DNA of 64,000 nucleotides. Origin: Semisulcospira habei (lineage: Eukaryota; Mollusca; Gastropoda; Semisulcospiridae). How positions within the stretch are numbered: the stretch's first letter is position 1; each line of letters opens with the position of its first letter. The translations under genes were made by a program, and so were the position numbers. Shown here piece by piece: positions 33,822 to 44,190 of the stretch. The DNA is taken from assembly GCA_036245525.1 (NCBI GenBank), contig BTPG01000004.1:230907752-230971751 (forward strand), read 5' to 3'. Under the pieces are notes generated by a model that was not told where the DNA came from, did no database searches, and saw nothing but the letters and a program-made list of their open reading frames with translations.

Positions 33822-34195
33822 ACATACCAAGGGGAATTACTCAGCGCTGGACAGACAGACAGATCCCCTGCCCCCGCCAATCAGGCACCCAATCGCCAGC
33901 CCACAGAGAAATACGCAGGTATAGAACAAGACGATCATCTACATCCTATAAAAGGATGCATCAGGTCTCGCTTATAACCCATGTCTTTCTCCGGAACTGG
34001 CGATTGGGTGCCCGATAGGTTAGTTAGTTATTTGGGTTTAACGCCGAGCAGGCAACTAAGGCCATCTCACGGCGTGGGTGCCCGATAGGCGGGGGCAGGG
34101 GATCTAACTGTTTGTCCAGCGCTGAGTAATTCCCCTTGGTATGTGTCCAGTTCTGCCAGCTCTAGCCTCCCCTAATTAGCTGGTTTGCGAGTATC
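33822..34195. mobile_element. MITE family B with a 56-bp retro-insert
   Basis: The arms acataccaaggggaatta (33822) and complement (ending about 34145) are inverted repeats, with the outer tail ccagttctgccagctctagc reaching about 34195. The inner sequence ttataacccatgtctttctc is shared with 47130-47165. The element is interrupted at 34020-34075. It matches the B copies at 9476 and 46988. Confidence 0.8.
34020..34075 (-). mobile_element. 56-bp LINE/SINE 3'-end insertion with TSD
   Basis: The minus strand reads acgccgtgagatggccttag...ataactaacta, the same 3' end as the I-type LINE at 17485-18284. A 14-bp duplication gggtgcccgatagg lies at 34006-34019 and 34076-34089. It is an extremely 5'-truncated retro-insertion. 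Confidence 0.9.
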
Positions 34196-34320
34196 TGGCC
34201 CTGCTGCTTTGCCGTTCTTCAAAAATGCCACTGCTCTTCTGATCTCTTCCCGGCTGGGTCTGTCACAGCCGATAGGTAGGTCAGTCTCTGCTGGCTGGAT
34301 GTCTGGGGGCGAGGGGGGGG
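34196..34320 (-). pseudogene. RTE-like RT fragment next to the gap
   Basis: Minus-strand frame PAETDLPIGCDRPSREEIRR, then FLKNGKAAGPD, matches 1985-2095 of the larger RTE copy with few changes. It is cut by the MITE tail on one side and by a poly-G run and assembly gap on the other. Confidence 0.85.
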
Positions 34321-34465
34321 GGGGGGGGGGGGGGGNNNNNNNNNNNNNNNNNNNNNNNNNNNNNNNNNNNNNNNNNNNNNNNNNNNNNNNNNNNNNNNNN
34401 NNNNNNNNNNNNNNNNNNNNNNNNNNNNNNNNNNNNNNNNNNNNNNNNNNNNNNNNNNNNNNNNN
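34311..34465. other. Poly-G run and 130-base assembly gap
   Basis: Guanines run from about 34313 to 34335 and are followed by N from 34336 to 34465. The sequencing or assembly probably failed at the homopolymer. True length and content are unknown. Open frames drawn across it are meaningless. Confidence 0.95.
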
Positions 34466-35140
34466 TTTCATGATGCCTTCAATTTGGTAGTTTTCACAAC
34501 ATACGAATGGAACAAGACAATAATTTAGATTAAAAACCACATTGTATAATTTAACCATACTGAAATTAGAGTAAATACGTATTTCACAATGGCTGCATGA
34601 TGCAACTGTTAAGACAGATACACAATATTGGCACTGAACATAAGAGGAGAGTGTCCGTTACAGATAATATACATTTTTATTGATGACATCAAATAAAAAC
34701 TATACACAGTTTGACAAAGGTGTGCCCAACATTTTTCATGGCTAACTTTGCAAATTTACATGTAATTTCAGTGCCAGTTGACATACAATGATTTAATTTT
34801 AGAAACTCTATAGTTTGTCACTTTTTTAACAGTAGCAAAATCTTCGGAATCTTTTCGGAAACGGTTGATTTATATATCAGATACACATGCAACACAGGTC
34901 CATTTTTATGTTAATTAATAAGCTAAGTTTTCAAACGTGAAACAGCACTTGGCATGCTTGAATTTGGCGTGTTTGCCCCCAATATTGAAATCCATTTCCA
35001 CCCCCACTCCCCACCCCCCTGCACATGCTGCTAGCAGGGAGTGAATGCACATTACAAGTCAACACCATCATCAAGTTCATGACATCATAAGTAAATATAA
35101 ATGGTGTTAGGTCAACTGGCACTGAATACTGAGCAGTACC
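34466..35140. other. No gene recognised
   Basis: AT-rich sequence with no coding likeness, and no match to other parts of the window that I could see. Confidence 0.4.
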
Positions 35141-35152
35141 TTGTAGAAGACT

Positions 35153-35550
35153 TACTTACTTACGCCTGTCACCCCTACCCGGGTATAGGCCGTCGACGAG
35201 AGACCTCCAGCAACTCCTGTCCTGTGCTTCTCCTTCGATTCTACTCCAGGTGGTTCCCAGTCTCTTGATGTCTGCTTGGAGGTCTCGACGCCAGGAGTTT
35301 CTCGGCCTACCTCTTTTCCTCTTTCCCTGGGGGTTCCATGACAATGCCTGCCTAGTGATACTGGAAGCTGGCTTTCTCAGACTGTGACTGATCCATCCCC
35401 ATCTTCTTCGCCCAATTTCATTCTCTGCTGTTATCTGCTCTGTTCTCTCCCAGAGTCTGACGTTGCTGATCTTCTCTGGCCAGTGGATTTTCAAAATTCT
35501 TCTAAGGCAACTGTTCATGAAGGTCTGTACTCTGTTGACTGTGGGTTTTT
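35153..35550 (-). mobile_element. RTE-like LINE 3' end, truncated, with 12-bp TSD
   Basis: It matches 513-910 almost exactly. It contains the C-terminal frame (NSCLRRILKIHWPEKISNVR to GLYPGRGDRRK stop at 35156) and the TAAG tail. The duplication ttgtagaagact lies at 35141-35152 and 35551-35562. Near identity to the first copy implies recent activity of this family. Confidence 0.9.
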
Positions 35551-35562
35551 TTGTAGAAGACT

Positions 35563-36067
35563 GTCAAACCTAATATAAGTGTATGACACATTCCGAAGCA
35601 CTGTTAGCATCTAGTCCTGTCCATGTCCTTTCACAATTCATTGTTCATCATGTCATAAAAACACATAACAATGGTACTGCAGAGAATCAACCACTCCACC
35701 TGTATATATATATTCCTCCCTACGTCACACGACCAGTCACTTTAGCGCAAACCGTACCATGTGACCGTGATATATATTTAAAAAAAACGTAGTGAAAAAT
35801 ACCGGACGTTTTGTAGCCCTCTCGATGACGCATCTTGGATGCCAGTTTTGTTCTATAAAAGATCGCCAAACGTTCTAAAGTACAAAGTTACTTAGGGTTG
35901 TTCGAAACAAGCACATGGTACTGGAGACGGCAACGGCATGATATATTTTAAATTACGTCATAAGTCTATTATGTATAAAGGTATATTCCTTTGACGTCAG
36001 TCATGTCTGGTCGCCAGATGTCTGCCTGATTTCTTTTACGAAAATAGGAGAAATGAAAATAAATATG
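35563..36067. other. No gene recognised
   Basis: AT-rich spacer with no repeat or coding likeness. Confidence 0.4.
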
Positions 36068-36219
36068 TTATTGGTCGGAGGGGTTCGCTGCACAGACCCT
36101 TGTAGGCCTTCGGGAGGTAAAAGGAATCACTGTACCCCTCAGGCTTTCAGGGTACAATGATTCCTTTGAACTCCCGACGGCCTACAAAGGTCCATGTGGT
36201 GAACCTCTCTGATCAATAA
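36068..36219. mobile_element. Foldback MITE, ~68-bp arms
   Basis: ttattggtcggaggggttcg at the left pairs with gaacctctctgatcaataa at the right. The arms close around a ~12-base loop (ctcaggctttca). A TA microsatellite follows at 36222-36243. Confidence 0.8.
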
Positions 36220-36563
36220 CTAATATATATATATATATATATAAATTTTCATTCAATTCTGAGAATGCTCTTGCTGTGTGCCAATGCCATGGAATTCCAG
36301 GCTGGTAAGCTTGCATTGTGTCATCAGCTGCCCTTTTTAAGAAAGGGTATAGGGAGAGAAGGAATGACAAACCTATCTTTTTGAACCTCCCACTAACACC
36401 TACTGCATATAGCAATGAGGACTACCCCCAGGTGCCCCGCAATCCGCTGGAGACTATCCTGACCTCCCCCCTGAGAGGGGAGTAGTACGTGAATATTCCC
36501 AGACAGATATTGGACCTGATGGGTAGATTTTTGTTTTTGCTGCCTACTACCGGTTTCGCCCCA

Positions 36564-36585
36564 AGGGGGGGGGGGGGGGGGGGGG
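36564..36585. repeat. Poly-G tract
   Basis: This run of about 22 guanines lies in otherwise unassigned sequence (36244-36725). Confidence 0.9.
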
Positions 36586-36725
36586 TGGGCTCTCCAGGTA
36601 GGCATACGGCGTAACCTGAAAATTGCAAACACAACGCATGTACTAGAAGCTGCCTCCAGGATTTACTGGTAGCACCACTAGTACAGCACGGATTGCATCC
36701 CTAAAGCTTTATGAAGTGTTGCAGA

Positions 36726-36880
36726 GGAAGAAGACAGACTAATTTTGAAAAGGCAACACCATTTTCATTTCAAAAGTGCATTTTTTGGCTTTGGGCGACA
36801 CCTTTGTTAAAAGTAAAGAATAATTGCACCACTAAAATACCTAGGTGTTGCCTTTTCAAAATTTGCCGGTCTTCTTCCAC
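36726..36880. repeat. Inverted repeat beside the ZNF-2 3' end
   Basis: gaagaagac...gaaaaggcaacacc (36728-36765) and its complement ggtgttgccttttcaaaatt...cttcttc (36843-36879) are separated by ~77 bases. The distal arm runs straight into the last broken finger of ZNF-2. It could be a small MITE that truncated the array. Confidence 0.65.
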
Positions 36881-37010
36881 TGTCAGCAAGTGTCTTTTCA
36901 AATTGCCAGATTGAATGAAACTAGCACTACATTCGGTACACTTGTGTGGCTTCTGGCCTGTGTGTGTCAGCATGTGTTTTTTCGTGGTACCAGAGTGAGT
37001 GAAACCAGCA
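36881..37010 (-). pseudogene. Out-of-frame fingers after the ZNF-2 stop
   Basis: In the neighbouring frame one complete finger (CTECSAGFTHSGTTKKHMLTH) and a second truncated one ([18 protein letters not shown]) can be read. They follow a two-base deletion near 37030, where ccggaagtcacaag stands for the usual ccagaagccacacaag. Confidence 0.8.
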
Positions 37011-38887
37011 CTACATTCTGTACACTTGTGACTTCCGGCTTGTGTGTGTCAGCATGTGTGTTTTCAAGGTATTAGAGTGATTGAAACTAGCATTACATTC
37101 TGTACACTTATGTGGCTTCTGGCCTGTGTGTATTAGCATGTGTCTTGTCAAGGTACCAGAACGAGTGAAACTAGCACTACATTCTGTACACTTGTGTGGC
37201 TTCTGGCCTGTGTGTATCAGCATATGTGTTTTTAAGGCACCAGAGTGAGTGAAACTACTACATTTTGTACACTTGTGTGGCTTCTGGCCTGTGTGTACCC
37301 GCATATGTGTTTTTAAGGCACTAGAATGAGTGAAACTAGCACTACATTCTGTACACTTATGTGGCTTCTGGCCTGTGTGTGTCAACATATGTGTTTTTAA
37401 GGTATCAGATCGAGTGAAACTAGCACTACATTCTGTACACTTATGTGGCTTTTGGCATGTGTGTGTCAGCATGTGTATTTTCAAGGTATCAGATCGCGTG
37501 AAACTAGCACTACACTCTGTACACTTATGTGGCCTTTGGCCTGTGTGTGTCAGCATGTGCGTTTTCAAGGTATCAGATCGAGTGAAACTAGCACTACACT
37601 CTGTACACTTATGGGGCCTTTGGCCTGTGTGTGTCAGCATGTGCGTTTTCAAGCGACCAGAACGAGTGAAACCTGCACTACAATCTGTACACTTATGTGG
37701 CTTTTGGCTTGTGTGTGTCAGCATGTGTATTTTCAAGGTATCAGATTGAGTGAAACTAGCACTACACTCCGTACACTTATGTGGCCTTTGGCCTGTGTGC
37801 GTCAGCATGTGTCTTTTCAAGTTGCTACAATGAGTGAAACTAGCACTACACTCTGTACACTTGTGTGGCTTCTGGCCTGTGTGTGTCAGCTTGTGTGTTT
37901 TCAAGTTACCAGATAAAGCAAAGCTAGCACTACACTCTGTACACCTATGCGGCTTCTGGCCTGTGTGTGTCAGCTTGTGTGTTTTCAAGTTACCAGATAA
38001 AGCAAAGCTAGCACTACACTCTGTACACCTATGAGGCTTCTGGCCTGTGTGAGTGCCACTCAAACCACCTTCTGTACATGTATGTGGCTTCTGGAAAGTT
38101 GCCTTACAGTGCCTACAAAACCATGTTCTCCCACTTGGTGAATCTGCTGATGTCTGTACATCAATACATGCACTGTCAGCTGTAGTTGTCTTCTGCTCTG
38201 TGGTAACAGTGTCAGGCTTCTGCCCTGTGTGAGTAGACATGTGTTGCATCAACTGACTGGCCAATTGGAAACATGCATCACACAACCCACATACAAATGG
38301 CATCCGACTCTCTTCAGCACTGGGACTTTCTGTGGTCAAGGGTTTTCCTTCTGTTGACAAAGTTCTACCGTCAAGATCCACAGATACCCCCAAGTCACAG
38401 TCCATGTCACTGATAACACCAGACACAGAGTTGGACTCTAGCTTGATGTCATGTTTAGTGTCACAGTTCATGTTACTGTAAACTCCACACACAGAGTTGA
38501 ACTCCTTGATCTCATGTTTAGTATCACAGTCCATGTCACTGATTACACCAGAGACAGAGTTAGACTCTAACGTTATGTCATGTTTCGTGTCACAGTTCAT
38601 GTCACTGCAAACACTGGGCACAGGGATTGAGACTACCTTGATGTCAGGTGTAGTGTCACAGTTCATGCCACTGTAAACACTGGGCACAAAGATTGACGCT
38701 AGGTTGAAGTTGGGTTCCAGATTAACCCCAGACTCTGTGCTGGTCCCAAGTTTTAGCTGGACACCAGGTTTGACCTTGATAGCTGGCTCCAGTTTGACTT
38801 GTGGGTGTTGGACAGGACCATCTCTCTCCACACCAGCAGTGTTGTCTGTGTCTTTACCAGTAGAGTTGACCGTGTCTTCACAAATAT
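37011..38887 (-). CDS. ZNF-2 exon 2: ~13-finger C2H2 protein
   Basis: The acceptor is taken as gtctgtacatag|at at 38888/38887. With exon 1 (51385-51289, phase 1) it stays in frame, giving about 657 residues. The 5' part found in ZNF-1 (acceptor at 14031 and about 190 bases of acidic repeats) is deleted here. The spacer has VKLEP, repeated SNSVSGVISDMDCDTKHDI units and a separate early finger (CGLCDACFQLASQLMQHMSTH) plus a degenerate one. The main run has 12 fingers with TGQKPHKC linkers. Several are nearly identical ([14 protein letters not shown] three times with one-residue changes, FALSGNLKTH twice), showing recent internal duplication. One finger lacks a residue (CTKCSSFTHSG). Probably a nuclear DNA-binding protein of unknown target. 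The frame continues upstream to 39086 only as intron. Confidence 0.8.
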
Positions 38888-39395
38888 CTATGTACAGACA
38901 ATCGTTTAAACTGACATCGTGAGAATTAACACAGAAAGAAGAAAACCGCTCTAGACAGCACACATTACTGTTTGTTAAAAAACACGCTTGTGCTGAGTGA
39001 TACAAATTCAGCAGACAAAACATTTCAGTTAACCGCATGCCAATGTGTGTCTCTCTCTCTTTCTGATTTGAACAATCCTCTAGCATAATCTGCGCACAGC
39101 AGAGACTTTTTCAATTTACATTTGTGTGTGCAACCAGAATATTCTCTTACATTCATGGCAATGATCACCATCTATACATTTGGACACTTAAATGTGTATC
39201 ATTTAGCCAACAAAATTCCCAATCTTTGTGTGCTTCCAACTCAACCCAAGCCATTTCATCTGTTCGGTGTCACAGAATCGCGCCTCAACTGTAATATCAG
39301 TCATGAGGGCGTTTCTATCCAGGTGTGATGAAACTCTATGTTCATGCATTGGGTTCACACAGAGGGTTTTGTATGGTACGGTTTTGTCAGCGGTT
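38888..39395 (-). other. ZNF-2 intron end
   Basis: 38888-39090 matches the reverse complement of the ZNF-1 intron end (13780-14000). The rest to the RTE insertion is unassigned. Confidence 0.55.
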
Positions 39396-39408
39396 TGTCT
39401 TGTGACAA

Positions 39409-40914
39409 CCGCGGCCTGAAGGGAGGAAAGTCTCCAGGTGTAGACAACGTACCTGCTGAACTGTTGAAACATGGAGGAGAAGTAACAACGAAGGTCCTCA
39501 CTACACTCTGTCAAAAGATCTGGGAGCAAAAGAAATGGCCAGTAGAATGGACACAGTCTCTAGTGATCCCGCTCCCCAAGAAAGGAAACCTGAAACAGTG
39601 CCAGAACTACAGAACTATCAGTCTGATAAGTCACCCTAGCAAAGTAATGCTTAGAATCATTCTCAACCGCCTCAAAACTTTCGCCGAGGAACTGCTGGCA
39701 GAAGAACAGGCTGGCTTCAGAGTTGGAAGAAGCACTGTAGAGCAGATTTTCAACTGCCGCGTCCTGATCGAGAAACATCTGCAGCATCAGCGCGAACTCT
39801 ACCACAACTTCATTGATTTCAGGAAAGCATTTGATCGCGTCTGGCACGACGGACTCTGGCAAGTCATGAGATCGTTCAACATAGAGGAGGGGCTTATCCA
39901 AATGATAGAAGCGCTTTACAAGAACGCCTGCAGCGCGGTTCTACTTAACAATCAGTCAGGCGAGTTCTTCAGGACGACGATCGGTGTCCGTCAAGGATGC
40001 CTGCTCTCTCCTGTCCTTTTCAACATATTCCTGGAGAAGATCATGCAGGAAACCCTCCACGACCACCATACTTCAATCTCTATTGGTGGCAGATCCCTGT
40101 GCAATCTTCGATTCGCAGACGACATTGACCTCATGGCAGGCAGCAATAGTGAGCTGCAAAACCTGACAGACAAACTTTCAAGTAGCGCAGGGTCTTATGG
40201 CATGGAGATCAGTACGGATAAAAGCAAAGTGATGATCAACACCACAAGCGATAGCAGCAGCAACATCCACATGAACGGCTAGAAGAGGTCAATAGCTTCA
40301 AGTACTTGGGAGCCACCCTGTCCAAAGACGGTAGTTGCATAACAGAGATCCGTATCAGGATAGGTACAGCAACATCCGCAATGGCCAGGCTGGACAGGAT
40401 ATGGCGAAGTAACTCCATCAGCTTCACCATCAAGTACAGGCTTTACAAGTCCCTCGTAGTGTCTATTCTACTCTACGGCTGTGAGACTTGGACGCTGCTT
40501 GCAGACTCAGAAAAGAAAATCCAGGCCTTTGAGAACAAGTGCCTGAGGAAGTTGCTCCACATCTCGTACCGCGAGCACAAGACCAACGAATATGTACGGA
40601 GCATCGTCACTTCCCTGGTGGGCCCACATGAACCCCTTCTGGCAACCGTGAAACGGCGCAAGCTTGCTTGGTTTGGCCACGTGACCCGACACAACACCTT
40701 GTCCAAGACTATCCTCCAAGGCACTCTCGAAGGAAGTCGTCGGCGAGGTCGTCAGAGAAAGAGTTGGGTCGCAAACATAAAAGAATGGACCGAACTCGAG
40801 ATGCCAGACTTGCTTGCCACCGCCCAAAATAGAACTCAGTGGAGAGCACTGTCTGTTGCTGCTGCCTTTCAGTCCCCCCAACGCCCAGTTCGGGCAAGGG
40901 ACTGATGATGATGA
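39409..40914 (+). mobile_element. RTE-like LINE, 5'-truncated, with 13-bp TSD
   Basis: The duplication tgtcttgtgacaa is at 39396-39408 and 40915-40927. The 3' end is a short GAT repeat, an RTE habit. It is a different family from the 513-2404 element, with opposite orientation to ZNF-2. It lies in the ZNF-2 intron. Confidence 0.9.
39416..40905 (+). pseudogene. RTE-like reverse transcriptase, one frameshift
   Basis: RT motifs run in order: GGKSPGVDNVPAELLKHGGE, PLPKKGNLKQCQNYRTISLI, EQAGFRVGRSTVEQIF, FIDFRKAFDRVWHDGLW, VRQGCLLSPVLFNIF and the catalytic LRFADDIDLMAGS. The frame breaks near 40280, where a short deletion makes a TAG. It resumes with KYLGATLSKDG, LLYGCETWTLLADSEKKIQA, KRRKLAWFGHVTRH and a basic GSRRRGRQRKSW, ending at 40905. 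The endonuclease is absent by 5' truncation. Everything upstream of 39409 in the open frame is host sequence, including its nominal methionine. Confidence 0.9.
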
Positions 40915-40927
40915 TGTCTTGTGACAA

Positions 40928-41376
40928 TTATTCCATAGGGGCACGAAGCCCACGTGAAATCGTAGAGAAACGTTTTGCATGGGGATTTTAGCGAGAGCTC
41001 AGTCTATCAGGTCTAAATAGTCCGTGCGGGCTAGACTGTCATTGTGGATGGATATGTCAAATACACTAGCCATAGTCCAAGACTCTGAAACCTAGAATTC
41101 AGAGTGCTTGTGGTGAAGCGGAGCGACGCTACGTCAAGACGTCAGTCAACAGAGGTTACCGCCGAGGGACCTATTGTGAGGTCATCTCCTCACGCAGGGA
41201 GTGAGCGACCGGTGCCGAGACACCCGGGTCAGCAGGGACTGCGCTACGGAGTGAGTCAAGAGAATGTCTACGGTATGAGAAACGAGATGACTCGGAAGTG
41301 TGCAACGAAAGACCTACACGCCTAGATGTGAGAGGACAGAACATTATTTTTTGGGAAGATAAAAAGATAAACTTTA
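40928..41376. other. No gene recognised
   Basis: This mildly GC-rich spacer between two LINEs contains no motif I recognise. Confidence 0.4.
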
Positions 41377-43761
41377 TCACCGTAAAAAGCACTTTAACGA
41401 CAAGTCAAACGATTTAAAATGGAAGCAAGTGGAAGAATAGGTAATAACAGCGCCGTCTTCTTCTTCTTGTCGTTCACAGTGGGCTATACGGTCAGTCCAG
41501 CACCGGTGATGAATGACGTCATTTTCTCCAGGTCTTCTCGACTGCCGTATAGTTTGGTCTGCAGTGGAGTTGGCGACGGCCACACTTCTTTTCTTTCTTC
41601 GTCCAGTAGGGGGCATCTCTGGAGAATATGTTCCGCTGTTTGGTCTTCCTGACCACAGGCGCAGGTTGGTGATGGCGCCAGCTTGAGCTTTCTGTTCATG
41701 TTTCAGTCTGTTGTGGCCGGTACGCAGTCTGATCAGGACGACTTGCTGCTCTCTGGTCAGTGTGCGATAGTCGTCTCTGTTTGACCTCGGCCTCATCAAT
41801 GCCTTGATGATTGTCTTTTGCTCACTATAGCTGACGCTGTTTTCTTGTTGATCTTTTGTGGCTCCTTCTTTCGCCAGCTCGTCTGCCCTTTCATTTCTTG
41901 GTACCCCACAGTGGGCTGGTATCCACTGGAGAACAACTCTTCTGGTTTGTCTGACCTTCTGCAAAGCTCTGGTCAGCTGGGGGAGCTTGTCATTCTTGAG
42001 GACCTGAAGGACTGAAAGAGCATCAGAGAAGACAACTTGGTAGCATGGGTCTGTGGAATTCTGAACCATGGAGGCGGCCTGCATAAGTGCTTCAGTTTCT
42101 GCTTTGTAGTTTGTGCAGTGTTTGCCGGTGGCTACACTGGATGTGGCTGTATGTCCCCCTGGGAACTGGATCAGGATGCCAGCACCTCCATTGGAAATGG
42201 CATTTGTTGCTGATCCATCAGTGTAGATGTGGATCCATGCCTCCTTTGGGTACTGTTCGTCGATCAGGGTTAGGGCGAGTGCCCGTCGAACGGTGTCATC
42301 CTGACTGTCTCCTGAGGCAGCATGTGGGATACTGGTGCAGATCTGGATGTCTGGTTTGTCCACTGCCCAAGGGTTTTCCTCTTCTTCTGTGATCAGAGGT
42401 AGAGTGCTCTGTGGAGGGACTTCCCTGTACTGTCGAGAAAGTCGCATGCTCTCGTGGACAAAGCTGCTTCTTTTGAGCCGGTTCTTGGTGAGGTTGCTCA
42501 GTCTGTGCTTCATGGGGTGGTCTGGCAAGCACCTGAGCTTCTCCGCCTGTACCATGGTTTTGGCTTCTCTCCTCTGGCTGAGAGTTTGGATTGTGGTCAG
42601 CTTCTCCATTTCCTTGATTGGTGTGGATTTCATTGCACCAGTGATGCGTCTTGCCTGTAGCTTCTTCTTGAGAAATTTGGCTTTGGCTTCCTGGAGGGGG
42701 ATGTTGTTTGCCTGTGATGGGTTGACTTCTGCTTCCCTTCTGACATCTGCTAGATCATCGTCTAGTTCCTGCAGTTCATTGCTCCAGTAGGGCTTATAGT
42801 CTTTTCTAGCACCTCTGGGTATGGACTCACGCGCTGCTCTGAGGATGCTCATGTTGAAGTCCTTCACCACCATGTTGATGTCTCGACCTTCGATTCGAAT
42901 GTCTTTGGTGAGTTCGCTGGTGCAGTGTCTAAAGAGGAACCAGTTTGCTCTTTTGTAGTTCCACCGTGGGAAGGTTGCATCAGCGCAGGACTCCGTGCCC
43001 AAGGTAAAAAAGACTGGCCGATGGTCACTTCCACCTAGCTGTTCTCTGATCTCTCTGCTGGCTTGCTTGTGCATGTCTTCTGTGCAGAAGGCTACGTCAG
43101 GAGTCGATGTAGTGTGCCATCTTCTGGAGTAGAACGTGGGGCAGTCAATGGGACTGTTCAACAGAATGAGATCGTTGTCATCCTGCCAGTTCTCCACCTC
43201 TTCTCCTCTCCGATCCAAATGGTCGTATCCCCAACTTTGTGAGTGACTGTTGAAGTCGCCCACCACAATGAAGTTGGAGGCCTTAGTGGGGATCGTGTCA
43301 AGGGTGAGTGGTCTGTCGTTGGGGTAGTAGAAGTTGACCAGCTGGAAATCTGCTGTCTTCGTCTGGATCCGAATCACTTGGTACTCGGAGTTCTCCATGT
43401 GTGTATCGATCAAACAGGCGTTGATGTTGTTCCTGATCAGGGTCAGGATTCCTCCCTTGCTTCAATCTGTTCTGTCGGATGTGAAGCACTGGTAGCCTCT
43501 CACTTTGAAGGACTTTCGGGGTGTCAGGTGCGTCTCCTGAATACAGCAGATGTTGATGTTTTTCTCATGCAGGATATGCTCCAACTCGGTCTTCTTGTTC
43601 AGAATGCTTTCTGTGTTCCAGTGCATGACCTGAAAAGGTCGCTGCTGACTGGGATTCTTCCTGGTTGTGGTGGTGCCAGTAGCTCTCCTCCCGCGTCCCC
43701 TGGCACGACAAGACGGACGGGAGGGACCTCCAGTAGCTGAGGCTGGGTCCCTTAGAGGCAT
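41377..43761 (-). pseudogene. I-type LINE ORF2: endonuclease joined to RNase H, RT deleted
   Basis: Reading down from 43761, the APE endonuclease has all expected residues: VMHWNTESI, CCIQETHLTP, VVGDFNSHSQSWGY and GSDHRPV. The linker (PRWNYKRANWFLFRHCTSEL ... FLKKKLQARR) then passes without a break into the region normally found after RT (ITGAMKSTPIKEMEKL) at about 42640. No RT motif exists. RNase H follows with all four catalytic positions: HIYTDGSAT, NYKAETEAL, VVFSDALS and NERADELAKEG. Breaks: one TGA at 43462-43464 in the same frame, and a small frameshift near 41690. After the frameshift the true C-terminus (CACGQEDQTAEHILQRCP to a stop near 41484) lies in another frame. About 760 codons remain where the family would have about 1,200. 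Confidence 0.85.
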
Positions 43762-44190
43762 GGGAGCCGACGCTGCTCCACCCTGGATGGCTGGAGGGTC
43801 CTCAGTGGGCGAGCGCCAATATCGTCAATGGTAGTTGGCCGTATAGTCATGATTGCGGGTTTGCGTGGATCCAATGTTTATCAGAATGCGCCATGCGGCC
43901 TGGGTCCTCCGTCTTCAGCATTCGAGGTTTCTGTCGGGGTTACCTCACCCTTAGCTCCTGGTATGCGACCTTCCCTGGGAACACAGGGTGGCTAGAGCAT
44001 TATGCGGCTCTGGTTCGCATGATAAACCCGTCGTTGGACACATGCGGAATTTCAGTGGAGGTACAGTGCCACCTGCTACCCCGCCCCGTCCTGGTAAGCT
44101 CATCGCCATTTGGTCCGCGACTGCTTGCGCAGCTAACCTCCATATCTGAAGGCCGTTCCCCTATCTGCCACCCGGGGACGCGCTAGGTTG
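43762..44190 (-). mobile_element. Probable 5' part of the I-type LINE
   Basis: GC-rich sequence precedes ORF2 and shares ccctatc..ccaccc.ggggacgcgc with 2350-2375, the 5' part of the first RTE insertion. It may be a LINE leader or ORF1 remnant; no clear protein is visible. Confidence 0.4.
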
